Shown: positions 53,019 through 60,739 of the stretch, one piece after another
Numbering within the stretch: the stretch's first letter is position 1
Layout: the number at the start of each line of letters is the position of its first letter
Assembly: GCF_000319575.2 (NCBI RefSeq)
Contig: NC_021291.1
Span: 930,001 to 994,000 of the forward strand
Direction of reading: 5' to 3'
Origin: Spiribacter salinus M19-40
Lineage (GTDB): Bacteria; Pseudomonadota; Gammaproteobacteria; Nitrococcales; Nitrococcaceae
DNA: 64,000 nucleotides
Position numbers and translations under genes: made by a program
Notes under the pieces: model-generated
The model's database searches: none
Told to the model about the DNA's origin: nothing
What the model saw: the letters and a program-made list of their open reading frames with translations, nothing else

Positions 53019-53826
53019 GAATACGCTCCAAATCCGCGCGACTGATGATATCCGGGAAGGCGACCTCCATCACATCACCAACCCGATTGAAACGCATCAG
53101 ACCGCGACGGCTAGCGGCCTCGGCCATAGCCATGGCTTCTTCACGGCTACAGTCCAGGGATTTCGTATAGACAGTCTCGAACAGGGCCGGCCCTCGTGCA
53201 CCAGAGGCGTAGCTGATTAGGAGAGCGAAGGCTGCGTTCGTTGGAGTCGGCTTTGCACGGATACGATGTTTTGTGCTGCGGCCTTTCAAATGCCCTGATT
53301 GTGTGAAGGTGCTATTGATGTTCTGTGCGAGCGATTTCCGGGTAGCGTCGCTCAATCGCTCTGGAGCAACCCGCTCGATCTGATCTTCAACCGTGCTCCG
53401 GCTCACCGATGTGCCTACTTTCAAATTGAGGATGTAATCAGCGAGTCTGGCGAGCCAACCATCACGCGCCAACGCGGCACACAGCGCCAATATCGGGCCA
53501 GATTCAGGGTCTCGTTGCCAGAAGTGCATCAGGGATACGAACACAAGTTGCGTGTCCTCAAGGCCATACAGATCAACAAGATAACGAAAGGTTAGACTGC
53601 GCGACTTCGCCGATCGCTTCGCTAGGCAGTTAGCATCAACGATTGCGAGGCGGTATGCATCCCGCGGCTGAGGCGTAGTACCGCAGTACCGAACAAGGGC
53701 ATCAAGCTCCCGAAACATCAGAGTCCGCGCTGCATGCGCTCCCCCCAGGCGATCTCTAATCCCCATGCTGTCAATTGCCGGATTTCCGACCCGCGTGCGT
53801 GGATCCATTGGCTGTGCGACGGTCAT
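53005..53826 (-). CDS. brxA: BREX protein BrxA (DUF1819)
   Basis: 273-residue DUF1819 protein, first gene of the type 1 BREX operon. It has the family winged-helix-like DNA-binding architecture, with KSRSLTFRYLVDLYGLED and LLISYASGARGPALFETVYT visible. BrxA binds DNA in studied systems. The start at 53826 (ATGACCGTC) lies downstream of a 200-bp gap that should contain the operon promoter. The ribosome site is weak. Confidence 0.92.
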   Translation of the reverse strand: MTVAQPMDPRTRVGNPAIDSMGIRDRLGGAHAARTLMFRELDALVRYCGTTPQPRDAYRLAIVDANCLAKRSAKSRSLTFRYLVDLYGLEDTQLVFVSLMHFWQRDPESGPILALCAALARDGWLARLADYILNLKVGTSVSRSTVEDQIERVAPERLSDATRKSLAQNINSTFTQSGHLKGRSTKHRIRAKPTPTNAAFALLISYASGARGPALFETVYTKSLDCSREEAMAMAEAASRRGLMRFNRVGDVMEVAFPDIISRADLERIREQN

Positions 53827-53848
53827 ACGTATTCTCTTACTGTTCGTA

Positions 53849-53858
53849 GTGTCGACAC
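53849..53858. promoter_or_regulatory. Palindrome upstream of brxA
   Basis: GTGTCGACAC, a perfect 10-bp palindrome 22 bp upstream of the brxA start. It is a candidate operator for a BREX regulator; the tandem RHH protein encoded at 54026-54559 would be a natural candidate. No -35/-10 pair of good quality was found beside it. Confidence 0.4.
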
Positions 53859-54025
53859 ATAATTTGCCGGTCTCCGCATGCAGATGACATTGAGGGCGGG
53901 CGGCGCCATGGTACCTACTTTAATACGACGCCGACCTTTCGCAGTGGGATGATAAATGTCAGCGTCGGCAGGCTTAGCCAACCTAGACGACTCCGAGCGA
54001 AAGCTTGCCAGGCAATTGAGCCAGG

Positions 54026-54559
54026 TCACTCCACCGCCTCCAACGCCTGCATCCAACGCTGGTAGAGCGCCTCACCGAGTATCTGCCGCACCAACACGCC
54101 GCGGATGTACTCCGAGACCGCCTGATCAGCGGCTTCTGCCAGTTGAACCAGTTCATTTCGCAACCGGGTGGGAAGCTCAAGTTTGAAATCATGCTCTGCC
54201 TTGCCGATCAGCCCGGCCGTCGCGGCACGGGCGGTATCGTAGGTGTCCGGTTCGCGCAGCATGAAGCGAACATCGGGCAATCGCGCCGTAAGCTTGCTCT
54301 GGCGTCGGCGCTCACGGATCTCCAGATGAACGAGTTCGGCTCGGCCGTAGACATGCTCGAAGAGAATGGCACGGAGAACATCAGGGCGGCCGGCATGATG
54401 ACGCTGGCCGATGATGTCGACCCCGGCGAGGATCTTACCCGGCAGCCAGAGCTTGATCGTCGCCTTGTTGTCCTTGAAGTCCCGCGGTTTGATGTCACTG
54501 GGGAAATGCTCATCGGCATCCCCATCGAAGCGACTCCCTCGCTTGGCAAATGGCCACAT
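54026..54559 (-). CDS. Protein with two ribbon-helix-helix-like segments
   Basis: 177-residue protein, start ATG 54559 with GGAGGATT upstream. Two segments resemble RHH DNA-binding domains: [20 protein letters not shown] plus the helix PDVLRAILFEHVYGRAE (about residues 33-75), and DFKLELPTRLRNELVQLAEA plus QAVSEYIRGVLVRQIL (about residues 125-165). Each begins with the beta-strand x-K-L-x-L-P and continues as two helices. A single chain with both halves could form an intramolecular RHH pair. It lies 200 bp upstream of brxA on the same strand. Family not recognised; a regulator of BREX is plausible but unproven. Confidence 0.7.
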   Translation of the reverse strand: MWPFAKRGSRFDGDADEHFPSDIKPRDFKDNKATIKLWLPGKILAGVDIIGQRHHAGRPDVLRAILFEHVYGRAELVHLEIRERRRQSKLTARLPDVRFMLREPDTYDTARAATAGLIGKAEHDFKLELPTRLRNELVQLAEAADQAVSEYIRGVLVRQILGEALYQRWMQALEAVE

Positions 54560-54803
54560 ACCAATCCTCCATGCTGGTGCTGCCAACCTATCGGCGCCAC
54601 TAGGCCATGTCCACACCCGTAGTGGAAAGGCCAAGGCATACCGCAAAGGATTTTTCCGCCCAGCAAACCTATGCGCTGAGAGCATACTCCGTCGGCGTTG
54701 GCGTCGGAGCGTTCAGGCTGGGCAATACTTGAGGCCATACGGAACAGTCTCAATACAAATCGGCCGGTATGCCTTTCGCCAGCAACCGATTCCTCAACCG
54801 CTG

Positions 54804-54947
54804 CTAGATAAGGGGCAGGTTATCTAGATCTACCTGGATGGCCTCGTTAGCAAGGATGACCCTATATATTGTACTGAGATGCTCTACATACCTTTCTGTT
54901 GCCCCCAGCATCACGGACGAAGGGATTCCGGGCCGACGCCAAATCAT
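54804..54947 (-). CDS. Unassigned short reading frame in an AT-richer patch
   Basis: The minus strand is open from about 55000 to the stop at 54804; from ATG 54947 it gives 47 residues (MIWRRPGIPSSVMLGATERY and onward to NLPLI). Codons AGA, AGG, ATA and CTA are common here but rare in neighbouring genes, pointing to foreign or decayed DNA. There is no proper ribosome site. It follows the DUF2493 remnant and may be a displaced C-terminus. 54560-54803 holds no gene I can support. Confidence 0.35.
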   Translation of the reverse strand: MIWRRPGIPSSVMLGATERYVEHLSTIYRVILANEAIQVDLDNLPLI

Positions 54948-54997
54948 CTCCTCGAAGATGGCCCTTCTATTCTCTCTGGCAAAGCTCCAGCCACCTA

Positions 54998-55255
54998 GTC
55001 CGCATGCGCTAGCGCCGAGCGCGTGCCTCGGGACTTACCATCCCAGAACGCAATAACGAGATCCGCCTACTCGACGATCTGTTTATTCCGGATCGGGCCG
55101 GCCCCACGACCGTAGCGTTGGCAGTCCGCCGGGATGACATCGATGGTCAGCCCACCCTCCTCGGCCAGGCGCTCAGCGAACGCATCGACGCCCTGGGCGC
55201 CGCTGGAGACGATCACCGCGACGGGCGGCTCGAACGGCTCGACGACGTCGGGTAT
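54998..55255 (-). pseudogene. Decayed DUF2493 (SLOG-family) gene
   Basis: Reading the minus strand from 55255 gives SIPDVVEPFEPPVAVIVSSG, then AQGVDAFAERLAEEGGLTID, VIPADCQRYGRGAGPIRNKQ, IVE, a TAG stop (55067-55069), then ADLVIAFWDGKSRGTRSALA. This matches the DUF2493/YAcAr-like SLOG pattern: the SGGARGVD-like Gly loop, ADW.x.G..AGP.RN and ADLVIAFWDGxSxGT. The stop replaces a Gln codon (CAG to TAG), the N-terminal strand is missing and the frame breaks again after HA at about 54998. SLOG proteins sense nucleotide ligands and often sit in defence islands. Confidence 0.78.
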
Positions 55256-55378
55256 TGACCTTCAATGTCACACATCATCCCGCCTTTTCCGACAGGTCTT
55301 GTCGTATCTCCGCCTTACACTGCACTTGCAATGGGCGGTCACCGTCCATCCTTCCCCAGCCACAACGGAGGCTCACCC

Positions 55379-55780
55379 ATGCCTGGTATGCCATCCGCGG
55401 GGCGCCACGAGTTCAACGTCGATGGGTTCGAGTACGTCCTCGTCCTGTCAGAGGCCGGCAACCTGGCATTGGCGCTCACCGGCGGCCATCTCCCCAACCG
55501 CGGTTCACTGACAGCGCTATACCGCGAACACGACCCTTTTGAGAAATGGGAGGACTATGAGCCCGGCGTCGAGCTCCTCGATGACATCGATATCGGCATT
55601 AACGCCTTCCGGCTGATGCGCGAGGTGCGCGGGCGCATCAACGGCTGGATCAATCGGACGCGGCCAAGCTACTTCATCATCTCTCCAGACACCCAGCGCA
55701 AAGCGGCTATTTACGCCCGAGTCAGCGCCCTGCTCGCCCGACGCATCCGCGGTTATCACTGTCAGCAGATTGGCCAGTAG
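55379..55780 (+). CDS. Unrecognised small protein, coupled to HTH gene
   Basis: 133-residue protein, start ATG 55379 after GGAGG. Begins MPGMPSAGRHEFNVDGFEYV; contains EYVLVLSEAGNLALALTGGH and PGVELLDDIDIGINAFRLMR, and ends with a basic helix IYARVSALLARRIRGYHCQQ. I do not recognise the family; the ELLDDIDIGINAFRLM segment resembles neither a known toxin nor an antitoxin motif. Its TAG overlaps the next start (TAGTG), so they form a two-gene unit. Confidence 0.65.
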   Translation: MPGMPSAGRHEFNVDGFEYVLVLSEAGNLALALTGGHLPNRGSLTALYREHDPFEKWEDYEPGVELLDDIDIGINAFRLMREVRGRINGWINRTRPSYFIISPDTQRKAAIYARVSALLARRIRGYHCQQIGQ

Positions 55781-56400
55781 TGGTGAAGGGACGCTCACCG
55801 GCCAAGACGCCACCACGGTGGACACCAATGCCTGAGGCGACCGCGCTTGAGCGCCTGCTGCAGGAACGTATGGCCGCTCTGGGTCTGTCACGCGGCGGTG
55901 TCGGCCAGCGCCTGAGCCCGGCCAACCCAAGCAAGGCGCTCCGACGTCTCGACGACTTTACTTCCCACGGCGTGCGCCCGAGTGACGATCTGCCTGATCG
56001 CCTCGCCGCTGTGCTGGAGGTGTCCGAGGCTGAGCTGGTGACCGCGGCACGGGCAACCCGGGAGGCCATAGAAGCCAGAGCCGACGCAGACTATCGCGCG
56101 CGGTTCCAACCCCACGCAGTCTGGACCACCGTTCGCAGTCAGCCGAGTTCGACGGCCATGGCCGGGTTCATCAACGCCCCGGCGCGGCTCGTGCTGTTAT
56201 TTCCCCCGGATTTGTCCACTCAAGACTTTATCGCCTATTGCCAGGCGCAGGCCCCAAAGGGTGTCCCGCTCTATGGCCCGGTCACCGGGTTCATCATCAA
56301 CTACACGCCTGACGAGGCCGTGCGCTATGACCTGAATGGGCAAACGCTGGAGACGCGGGATGCCGCGGTGAGGGTTAGCGGCGCTTTTGCACGGCTTTGA
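55780..56400 (+). CDS. XRE-like HTH protein
   Basis: 206-residue protein starting at GTG 55780 inside the preceding stop. Residues ~20-80 have a helix-turn-helix plan: ALERLLQERMAALGLSRGGV, then SKALRRLDDF and PSDDLPDRLAAVLEVSEAEL, resembling XRE/Cro domains. The C-terminal half (AMAGFINAPARLVLLFPPDL, DFIAYCQAQAPKGVPLYGPV) is a mixed alpha/beta domain of unknown function. Likely regulates or pairs with the gene upstream. Its last 26 nt overlap a decayed minus-strand frame. Confidence 0.6.
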   Translation: MVKGRSPAKTPPRWTPMPEATALERLLQERMAALGLSRGGVGQRLSPANPSKALRRLDDFTSHGVRPSDDLPDRLAAVLEVSEAELVTAARATREAIEARADADYRARFQPHAVWTTVRSQPSSTAMAGFINAPARLVLLFPPDLSTQDFIAYCQAQAPKGVPLYGPVTGFIINYTPDEAVRYDLNGQTLETRDAAVRVSGAFARL

Positions 56401-56597
56401 TCGAGACGATTTGATCTTGCCCAATAACAGTGGATTGATAGACGAATCGGTGCTCGTCGATGGTGCGGGTCATGATCAGGCGGCTATCCCAGTCCACTTT
56501 CTTAAGCCAGGCAGCATTTGTCGATCTATCACTTTGACGCGCCAACGTTTGGATGCCTGCCCCCCGATATGCCCCGTGAATTGGCCCGGCGAATCAC
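56375..56597 (-). pseudogene. Decayed minus-strand frames, possible toxin remnant
   Basis: Two minus-strand frames look protein-like but are out of register: the upstream one carries FTGHIGGQASKRWRVKVIDR, while another reads KVDWDSRLIMTRTIDEHRFV then YQSTVIGQDQIVSIKAVQKR to TAA at 56375. The EHRFVYQ strand recalls the RelE/YoeB end EHRIVYKV. Joining needs at least one frameshift. Only the C-terminal ~45 residues are convincing, and the family is not certain. Confidence 0.3.
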
Positions 56598-56636
56598 GCT
56601 AGGGTAGGTGAGACCGCGGTGATAAGCAGGGGCAGT

Positions 56637-57279
56637 ATGAGCGAGCGGAAGATTACCGAGACGGAAATCCTCAACCAGGTTTATAACGCCACGGATCACG
56701 AGGCCCTGATGCGAGCTTATCGTGACTGGGCCGACCGCTATGACAGCGACTTGCTGAAACGGTTTGGCTATGTCGCCCACATCGCCACCGCCAAAGCCCT
56801 CCACGAGGCCCTGCAGGGCGCTACCCAGGCGCGTGTTCTGGATGCCGGATGCGGGACCGGGCTGGTGGGGGACGAGCTCACCAAGCTCGGCTATCGCCAC
56901 ATCGACGCCCTCGACTATTCCCCGGATATGCTGGCTCAGGCAGAACGCAAGCAAATCTATGGGACGATGACTCAAGCCGACATGAAGCGGCGTCTGCCCA
57001 CTGATGACGATGCCTATGACGCAGTGGTGCACGGGCACCTTCACCTACGGCCATGCCACCGGCGATGCCTTCAATGAGCTGGTGCGTATTACCCGCTCCG
57101 GCGGAATGATCGTGTTCACCATTCGTGAGGGGGCGTACGAGGAGTATGGCTACCGTCGTCGCATGCTCGAGCTGGAGACGGCCGATGCCTGGGAGCTGGT
57201 GAGCTTCTATGACACGCCTTATCAGCTTGAGGAAGGCAACACGTGCAAGATGTGCACCTACCGCGTGTTATCCCAGTGA
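56637..57279 (+). pseudogene. Class I SAM methyltransferase with frameshift
   Basis: MSERKITETEILNQVYNATD begins at ATG 56637, with Rossmann motif VLDAGCGTGLVGDELTKLGY and ALDYSPDMLAQAERK, like the WBSCR27-type small-molecule methyltransferases. At about 57027-57037 the frame shifts by one: reading through gives HGHLHLRP, while the next frame restores CTGTFTYGHATGDAFNELVR and ends CKMCTYRVLSQ. A missing TG in GTGGTG(TG)CACG would explain it, so this looks like loss of one dinucleotide from a TG repeat. The enzyme would be split and inactive unless frameshifting occurs. Confidence 0.85.
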
Positions 57280-57396
57280 GGCCCGGAGAGAGCGGTGGCC
57301 GGATGCAACGAGGAACAGGATCAGCCCAGCCGTTTTCACGACGGGGGCGATGGAACCCCTACTAGTGCGGTGCGCATCATTTCGCCCACCGGCCAC

Positions 57397-57683
57397 TCAA
57401 TCTTCCTCAGACCGCCCCATGAACTCCGGGCCGGCCGCCGAGCGCATCATGGCCTCAGCCAGCTCGCGTCTCTCCCTGGCCTCTTCGCTGCCGGCTGCCT
57501 CTTCGGCGGCGAAGCGTGCTTCCATCGCGTCGAGATTCGCCTGAACGAGGGCATGAAATGGGGTCTCGCGCAGATAAGCATTGATCTCATCCAGCGAGTA
57601 TCCGAGCCGGATTAGCCGGTCCGAGGCAAGGATGTAGTGTAGTGGAGCGGGTTGCGTTTGCCCTGCCGCTGGGTGTCGCTCAT
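57397..57683 (-). pseudogene. Small gene broken by a 5-bp tandem duplication
   Basis: From ATG 57683 (CAGGAGGGGGTC upstream, a strong ribosome site) the frame reads MSDTQRQGKRNPLHY; a second frame continues with ILASDRLIRLGYSLDEINAY, LRETPFHALVQANLDAMEAR and an acidic helical tail to 57397. They join if one copy of TAGTG, tandemly repeated at 57635-57644, is removed. Without the extra 5 bp the product is ~93 residues. I do not recognise the family; it is helical, with a charged C-terminus. No partner gene is obvious. Confidence 0.8.
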
Positions 57684-57887
57684 GACCCCCTCCTGCAATT
57701 GCCCTGGTGATTGGATGCTGTATGCCGGCCGTCCCTGGCCGAATCCGGTATTTCGCACCGGCACAGTCCATGCCGCCCCCACGTTATTGGTTCAGGCCGT
57801 CAAATTGTGTCGGAGGGAGAGTGCTGTTCTAGAAGGCGATTCATGCGTAACTTGCCAGGTCGATCCGGTTATTTATTGGCAGTCCCT

Positions 57888-59585
57888 ATGACCTCGAAGC
57901 CCATTGCCTTCTGGCATCTCCTTGTTCTCTTTTGGAGCTTACTGCTCGTCTTGGCAACTGCCCGGGCGGACGAGACTCCGCAGCCCGGCATGGTGGCCGC
58001 AGCCCATCCGCTGGCCACTGAAGCGGGTGTCGAAATGCTCGAGAGCGGTGGTAGTGCCATTGATGCAGCGATTGCCATACAGGCCGTCCTGACCTTGGTA
58101 GAGCCGCAGTCGAGCGGCATTGGGGGCGGGGCTTTTCTGCTGCATTACGCCAACCAGCCAGCCCGAGTTCAGGCCTATGACGGCCGGGAAACAGCCCCCT
58201 CGGCGATCAAGCCCGATCACTTTCTCACCGAATCCGGCACACCGATGGACTTTCTGGACGCTGTCCCCGGCGGTCAGGCCGTCGGCGTGCCCGGCACGCT
58301 GCGGATGCTGGAGCTGGCACACGAGGAACACGGCGCCCTACCCTGGGAAGCCCTTTTCCAGCCAGCGATCCGCCTGGCTGAGCAGGGTTTTGAGGTCACA
58401 CCCCGCCTCGCCGACATGCTGCGGATTGACCTGCCACTGGATGCCTTCGAGCCGATGGCGGGGTATTTCTTCCCCGCGGGTGAACCGATTAGCGCCGGGG
58501 TGACACTGACCAACCCCGACCTCGCCGACACCCTTACCCGGATTGCCAACCGAGGCGCGGAGGCCTTTTATGAGGGCCCCATCGCGGAATCCATCGTTGC
58601 AACGGTTCAGGGCAACGGGGGTAAGCTCACGCGCGAGGACATGGCGGGCTACCAGGCGCTCGAGCGGGAGCCGGTCTGCCGATCCATTGCCGACCATTCG
58701 ATCTGCGGCATGCCCTTGCCGAGCAGCGGTGGCATGACCGTTTTGCAGATTCTCAGCCTGCTGGAAATGGCGAGCGCCGAGGTTGAAGCCACCACACGCC
58801 TGACCCGGCGGCATTTACTGCTCGAGGCCTCACGCCTGGGCTTTGCCGATCGCAACGAATACCTCGGTGATGCGGACTTTGTCGATGTGCCCGTCGAGAC
58901 CCTGCTCAGCAACGACTACCTGGCCGAGCGCGCGGCGCTGATCTCACCGACGCAATCGCTCGGCACGGCCTCGCCGGGCCTAGCTAATCCGGAAAGTGCC
59001 ATGAGCAGCGCCAAGCGCATCAATCACTCCACCAGCCATTTCAGCGTGCTCGATGCAAGGGGCAATGCGGTCTCCATGACCAGCTCCATTGAGATGCCTT
59101 TCGGCTCCCGCCTCATGGTGGGCGGCTTTATGCTGAACAACCAGCTCACGGATTTTCGATTTGATCCCGAAGCAGCGGACGGCCGCCCTCACCCCAACCG
59201 CGTTCAGCCCGGCAAGCGGCCCCTGTCGTCCATGTCGCCGGTGATTGCGCTGGATACCGATGATCAGCCCCGTCTAATCATTGGCTCGCCTGGAGGTACG
59301 CGGATCATCGGCTATGTGGCCCAGCGCGTCGCTGATGTCCTGATGGCGGGCGAGGAACTCCAGACCGCCATCGAGGCCGGGAGTGTCATTAACCGCAATG
59401 GGGTGACCGAGCTGGAGGCCGAGACGCCGGCCGAGGCGTTGCGCGCCGGCCTTGAAGCACTGGGCCATGAGATCGAGGTGGGCCCTTTAACGAGCGGACT
59501 GCATGGCGTTGAGCGCTTGCCCGATGGCGTTATCCACGGAGGCGCCGATCCGCGCCGAGAAGGGACAGCCGTCAAAGTTCGGTAG
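57888..59585 (+). CDS. ggt: Gamma-glutamyltransferase
   Basis: 565-residue periplasmic enzyme that cleaves gamma-glutamyl bonds of glutathione; made as a proenzyme that cuts itself. Signal peptide MTSKPIAFWHLLVLFWSLLL ending ATARA. Autoprocessing/catalytic Thr is T382 in NHSTSHFSVLD (usual TTHYSV), with DGRETAPSAI, PSSGGMTVLQILS, and a late SPGGTRII loop. I chose ATG 57888, giving a clean signal peptide; a longer frame to 57711 is less likely. Flanks the right end of the defence island. Confidence 0.93.
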   Translation: MTSKPIAFWHLLVLFWSLLLVLATARADETPQPGMVAAAHPLATEAGVEMLESGGSAIDAAIAIQAVLTLVEPQSSGIGGGAFLLHYANQPARVQAYDGRETAPSAIKPDHFLTESGTPMDFLDAVPGGQAVGVPGTLRMLELAHEEHGALPWEALFQPAIRLAEQGFEVTPRLADMLRIDLPLDAFEPMAGYFFPAGEPISAGVTLTNPDLADTLTRIANRGAEAFYEGPIAESIVATVQGNGGKLTREDMAGYQALEREPVCRSIADHSICGMPLPSSGGMTVLQILSLLEMASAEVEATTRLTRRHLLLEASRLGFADRNEYLGDADFVDVPVETLLSNDYLAERAALISPTQSLGTASPGLANPESAMSSAKRINHSTSHFSVLDARGNAVSMTSSIEMPFGSRLMVGGFMLNNQLTDFRFDPEAADGRPHPNRVQPGKRPLSSMSPVIALDTDDQPRLIIGSPGGTRIIGYVAQRVADVLMAGEELQTAIEAGSVINRNGVTELEAETPAEALRAGLEALGHEIEVGPLTSGLHGVERLPDGVIHGGADPRREGTAVKVR

Positions 59586-59598
59586 ACCAGGGGCTGCT

Positions 59599-59853
59599 TT
59601 AGTAGTGATAACGCAGCTGAGCAATGAGCAAGGCATTGTCGGTGACCTTGTACACGATTCGGTGCTCATCGTTGATGCGTCGGGACCAGTATCCGGCAAG
59701 GCTGTGCTTAAGGGGTTCGGGCCTACCAATCCCATCGAAGGGGTCACGCTGGGTCTCTTTGATCAGCTTGTTGATTCGTCGCAGGATTTTTTGATCGGTT
59801 CTCTGCCAGTGCAGATAGTCTTCCCAAGCGTTCTCGGCAAAGACTAACTTCAT
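59599..59853 (-). CDS. yoeB: YoeB-type mRNA interferase toxin
   Basis: 84-residue Txe/YoeB toxin that cuts mRNA in the ribosome. KLVFAENAWEDYLHWQRTDQ, the PLKHSLAGYWSRRINDEHRI stretch with the catalytic Glu/Arg/His, and the C-terminal RYHY (catalytic His83/Tyr84) are all present. Overlaps yefM by 4 nt. Intact and probably active. Confidence 0.96.
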   Translation of the reverse strand: MKLVFAENAWEDYLHWQRTDQKILRRINKLIKETQRDPFDGIGRPEPLKHSLAGYWSRRINDEHRIVYKVTDNALLIAQLRYHY

Positions 59854-60101
59854 TCAATCAGCGCCTTCTCTTGCCCATCGCCCTGCTCCAGCTCGGCAAC
59901 GGCTTCCAGCAAACGCTGAGCGTTCTTCGGCGCCCGCAGGAGGTAGGCCGTTTCTTGTAGCGCTTCGTAGTCAGCCAGAGACATCATGACCACGGATTCG
60001 GCCTTGCTGCGGGTAATGATCACCGGCGAGTGGTCTTCACACACCTGCTCCATGGTCTTTGCGAGATTCGATCGAGCCGCCGTGTAGCTGATGGCGTCCA
60101 T
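59850..60101 (-). CDS. yefM: YefM-type antitoxin
   Basis: 83-residue Phd/YefM antitoxin: MDAISYTAARSNLAKTMEQV, VIITRSKAESVVMMSLADYE and a tail that binds YoeB. ATGA overlap couples translation to yoeB. Autorepression through the operator just upstream is expected. Confidence 0.96.
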   Translation of the reverse strand: MDAISYTAARSNLAKTMEQVCEDHSPVIITRSKAESVVMMSLADYEALQETAYLLRAPKNAQRLLEAVAELEQGDGQEKALIE

Positions 60102-60111
60102 AAGTGACTCC

Positions 60112-60147
60112 TGTACGAGATAACGAACAGGTACATAATACCGTACA
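60112..60147 (-). promoter_or_regulatory. YefM operator and promoter
   Basis: TGTACG and CGTACA dyads (outer) frame GGTA-N5-TACC (60130-60142); YefM sites in E. coli contain TGTACA, a close match. On the minus strand TTGCCT-N16-TATTAT forms a sigma70-like promoter whose -10 lies inside the dyad, a normal autoregulation layout. Confidence 0.7.
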
Positions 60148-60183
60148 GCTGACCAAAGGCAACACCGCTGAAAGCGTTGCCTC

Positions 60184-60444
60184 TCAGCGTCGGCAGACCT
60201 GCCTCCGATGCCCGGCTTTGACGACTGTCACAATCAAAGCAGCGTCAGCAATTTCATAAACGATCCGATAGACGCCCTGCCGGATCCGATACCGATCCTC
60301 GCCAGTGAGCTTCTCACTCCCTGGTGGTCGGGGCTCATTGCTTAGCGCGCTAATGCGCTCAAGGATTCTTGCAACGTCGGGCTTGGGAATTCCCCGCAGA
60401 TCCTTTGCGACTGAGCGCTTGAACTGCAGCTCATATTTTTCCAT
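60184..60444 (-). CDS. RelE/ParE-superfamily toxin
   Basis: 86-residue toxin: MEKYELQFKRSVAKDLRGIP, GSEKLTGEDRYRIRQGVYRI and VYEIADAALIVTVVKAGHRR. The GDYRIR-type strand and basic C-terminus fit the RelE branch that cuts mRNA; ParE-type gyrase poisons share the fold, so the target is uncertain. The 14-nt overlap with its antitoxin gene couples them. Confidence 0.9.
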   Translation of the reverse strand: MEKYELQFKRSVAKDLRGIPKPDVARILERISALSNEPRPPGSEKLTGEDRYRIRQGVYRIVYEIADAALIVTVVKAGHRRQVCRR

Positions 60445-60664
60445 GCGCCCTCAAGTCATCCAGCAGGGCTTCATAGGACATCGTCGGTTCCGCGACTCGG
60501 TCCTGAAAAGCGGCGAGGTCCTCCTGATCTTCCGCCAGAGACGATCGCACGGCCTCGTTAACAATTTCTGAGACGGTTCGATGGGTATGAGCCGCCTTGA
60601 TGCGCAGGGCAGCGTGCAGCTGTGGATCGAAGTAAATGGTTGAGCGCCGCGCGGAGTCCGTCAT
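60431..60664 (-). CDS. CopG-like ribbon-helix-helix antitoxin
   Basis: 77-residue antitoxin. The RHH domain is RRSTIYFDPQLHAALRIKAA followed by HTHRTVSEIVNEAVRSSLAE, then an acidic tail that ends SYEALLDDLRAHGKI. It overlaps its toxin by 14 nt. The triple ACGTC repeat 44 bp upstream is its likely binding site. Confidence 0.9.
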   Translation of the reverse strand: MTDSARRSTIYFDPQLHAALRIKAAHTHRTVSEIVNEAVRSSLAEDQEDLAAFQDRVAEPTMSYEALLDDLRAHGKI

Positions 60665-60707
60665 GACTCACCTCCTAATTGGCGATAGGCGTTAGCGTAG
60701 CATTAAA

Positions 60708-60731
60708 ACGTCTTGACGTCTCGACGTCCAA
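60708..60731. repeat. Triple 8-bp ACGTC repeat, candidate RHH operator
   Basis: ACGTCTTG ACGTCTCG ACGTCCAA: three ACGTC units at exactly 8-bp spacing, and GACGTC palindromes at two of them. It lies just upstream of the RHH antitoxin gene and 9 bp past the end of the hydrolase gene. RHH repressors often bind tandem half-sites with such spacing. Confidence 0.6.
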
Positions 60732-60739
60732 TCGACCGT

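Noticed and set aside
54560-54803. Possible transposase relic on the minus strand
   Set aside because: A few residues resemble protein sequence, but stops interrupt and no family motif is present.
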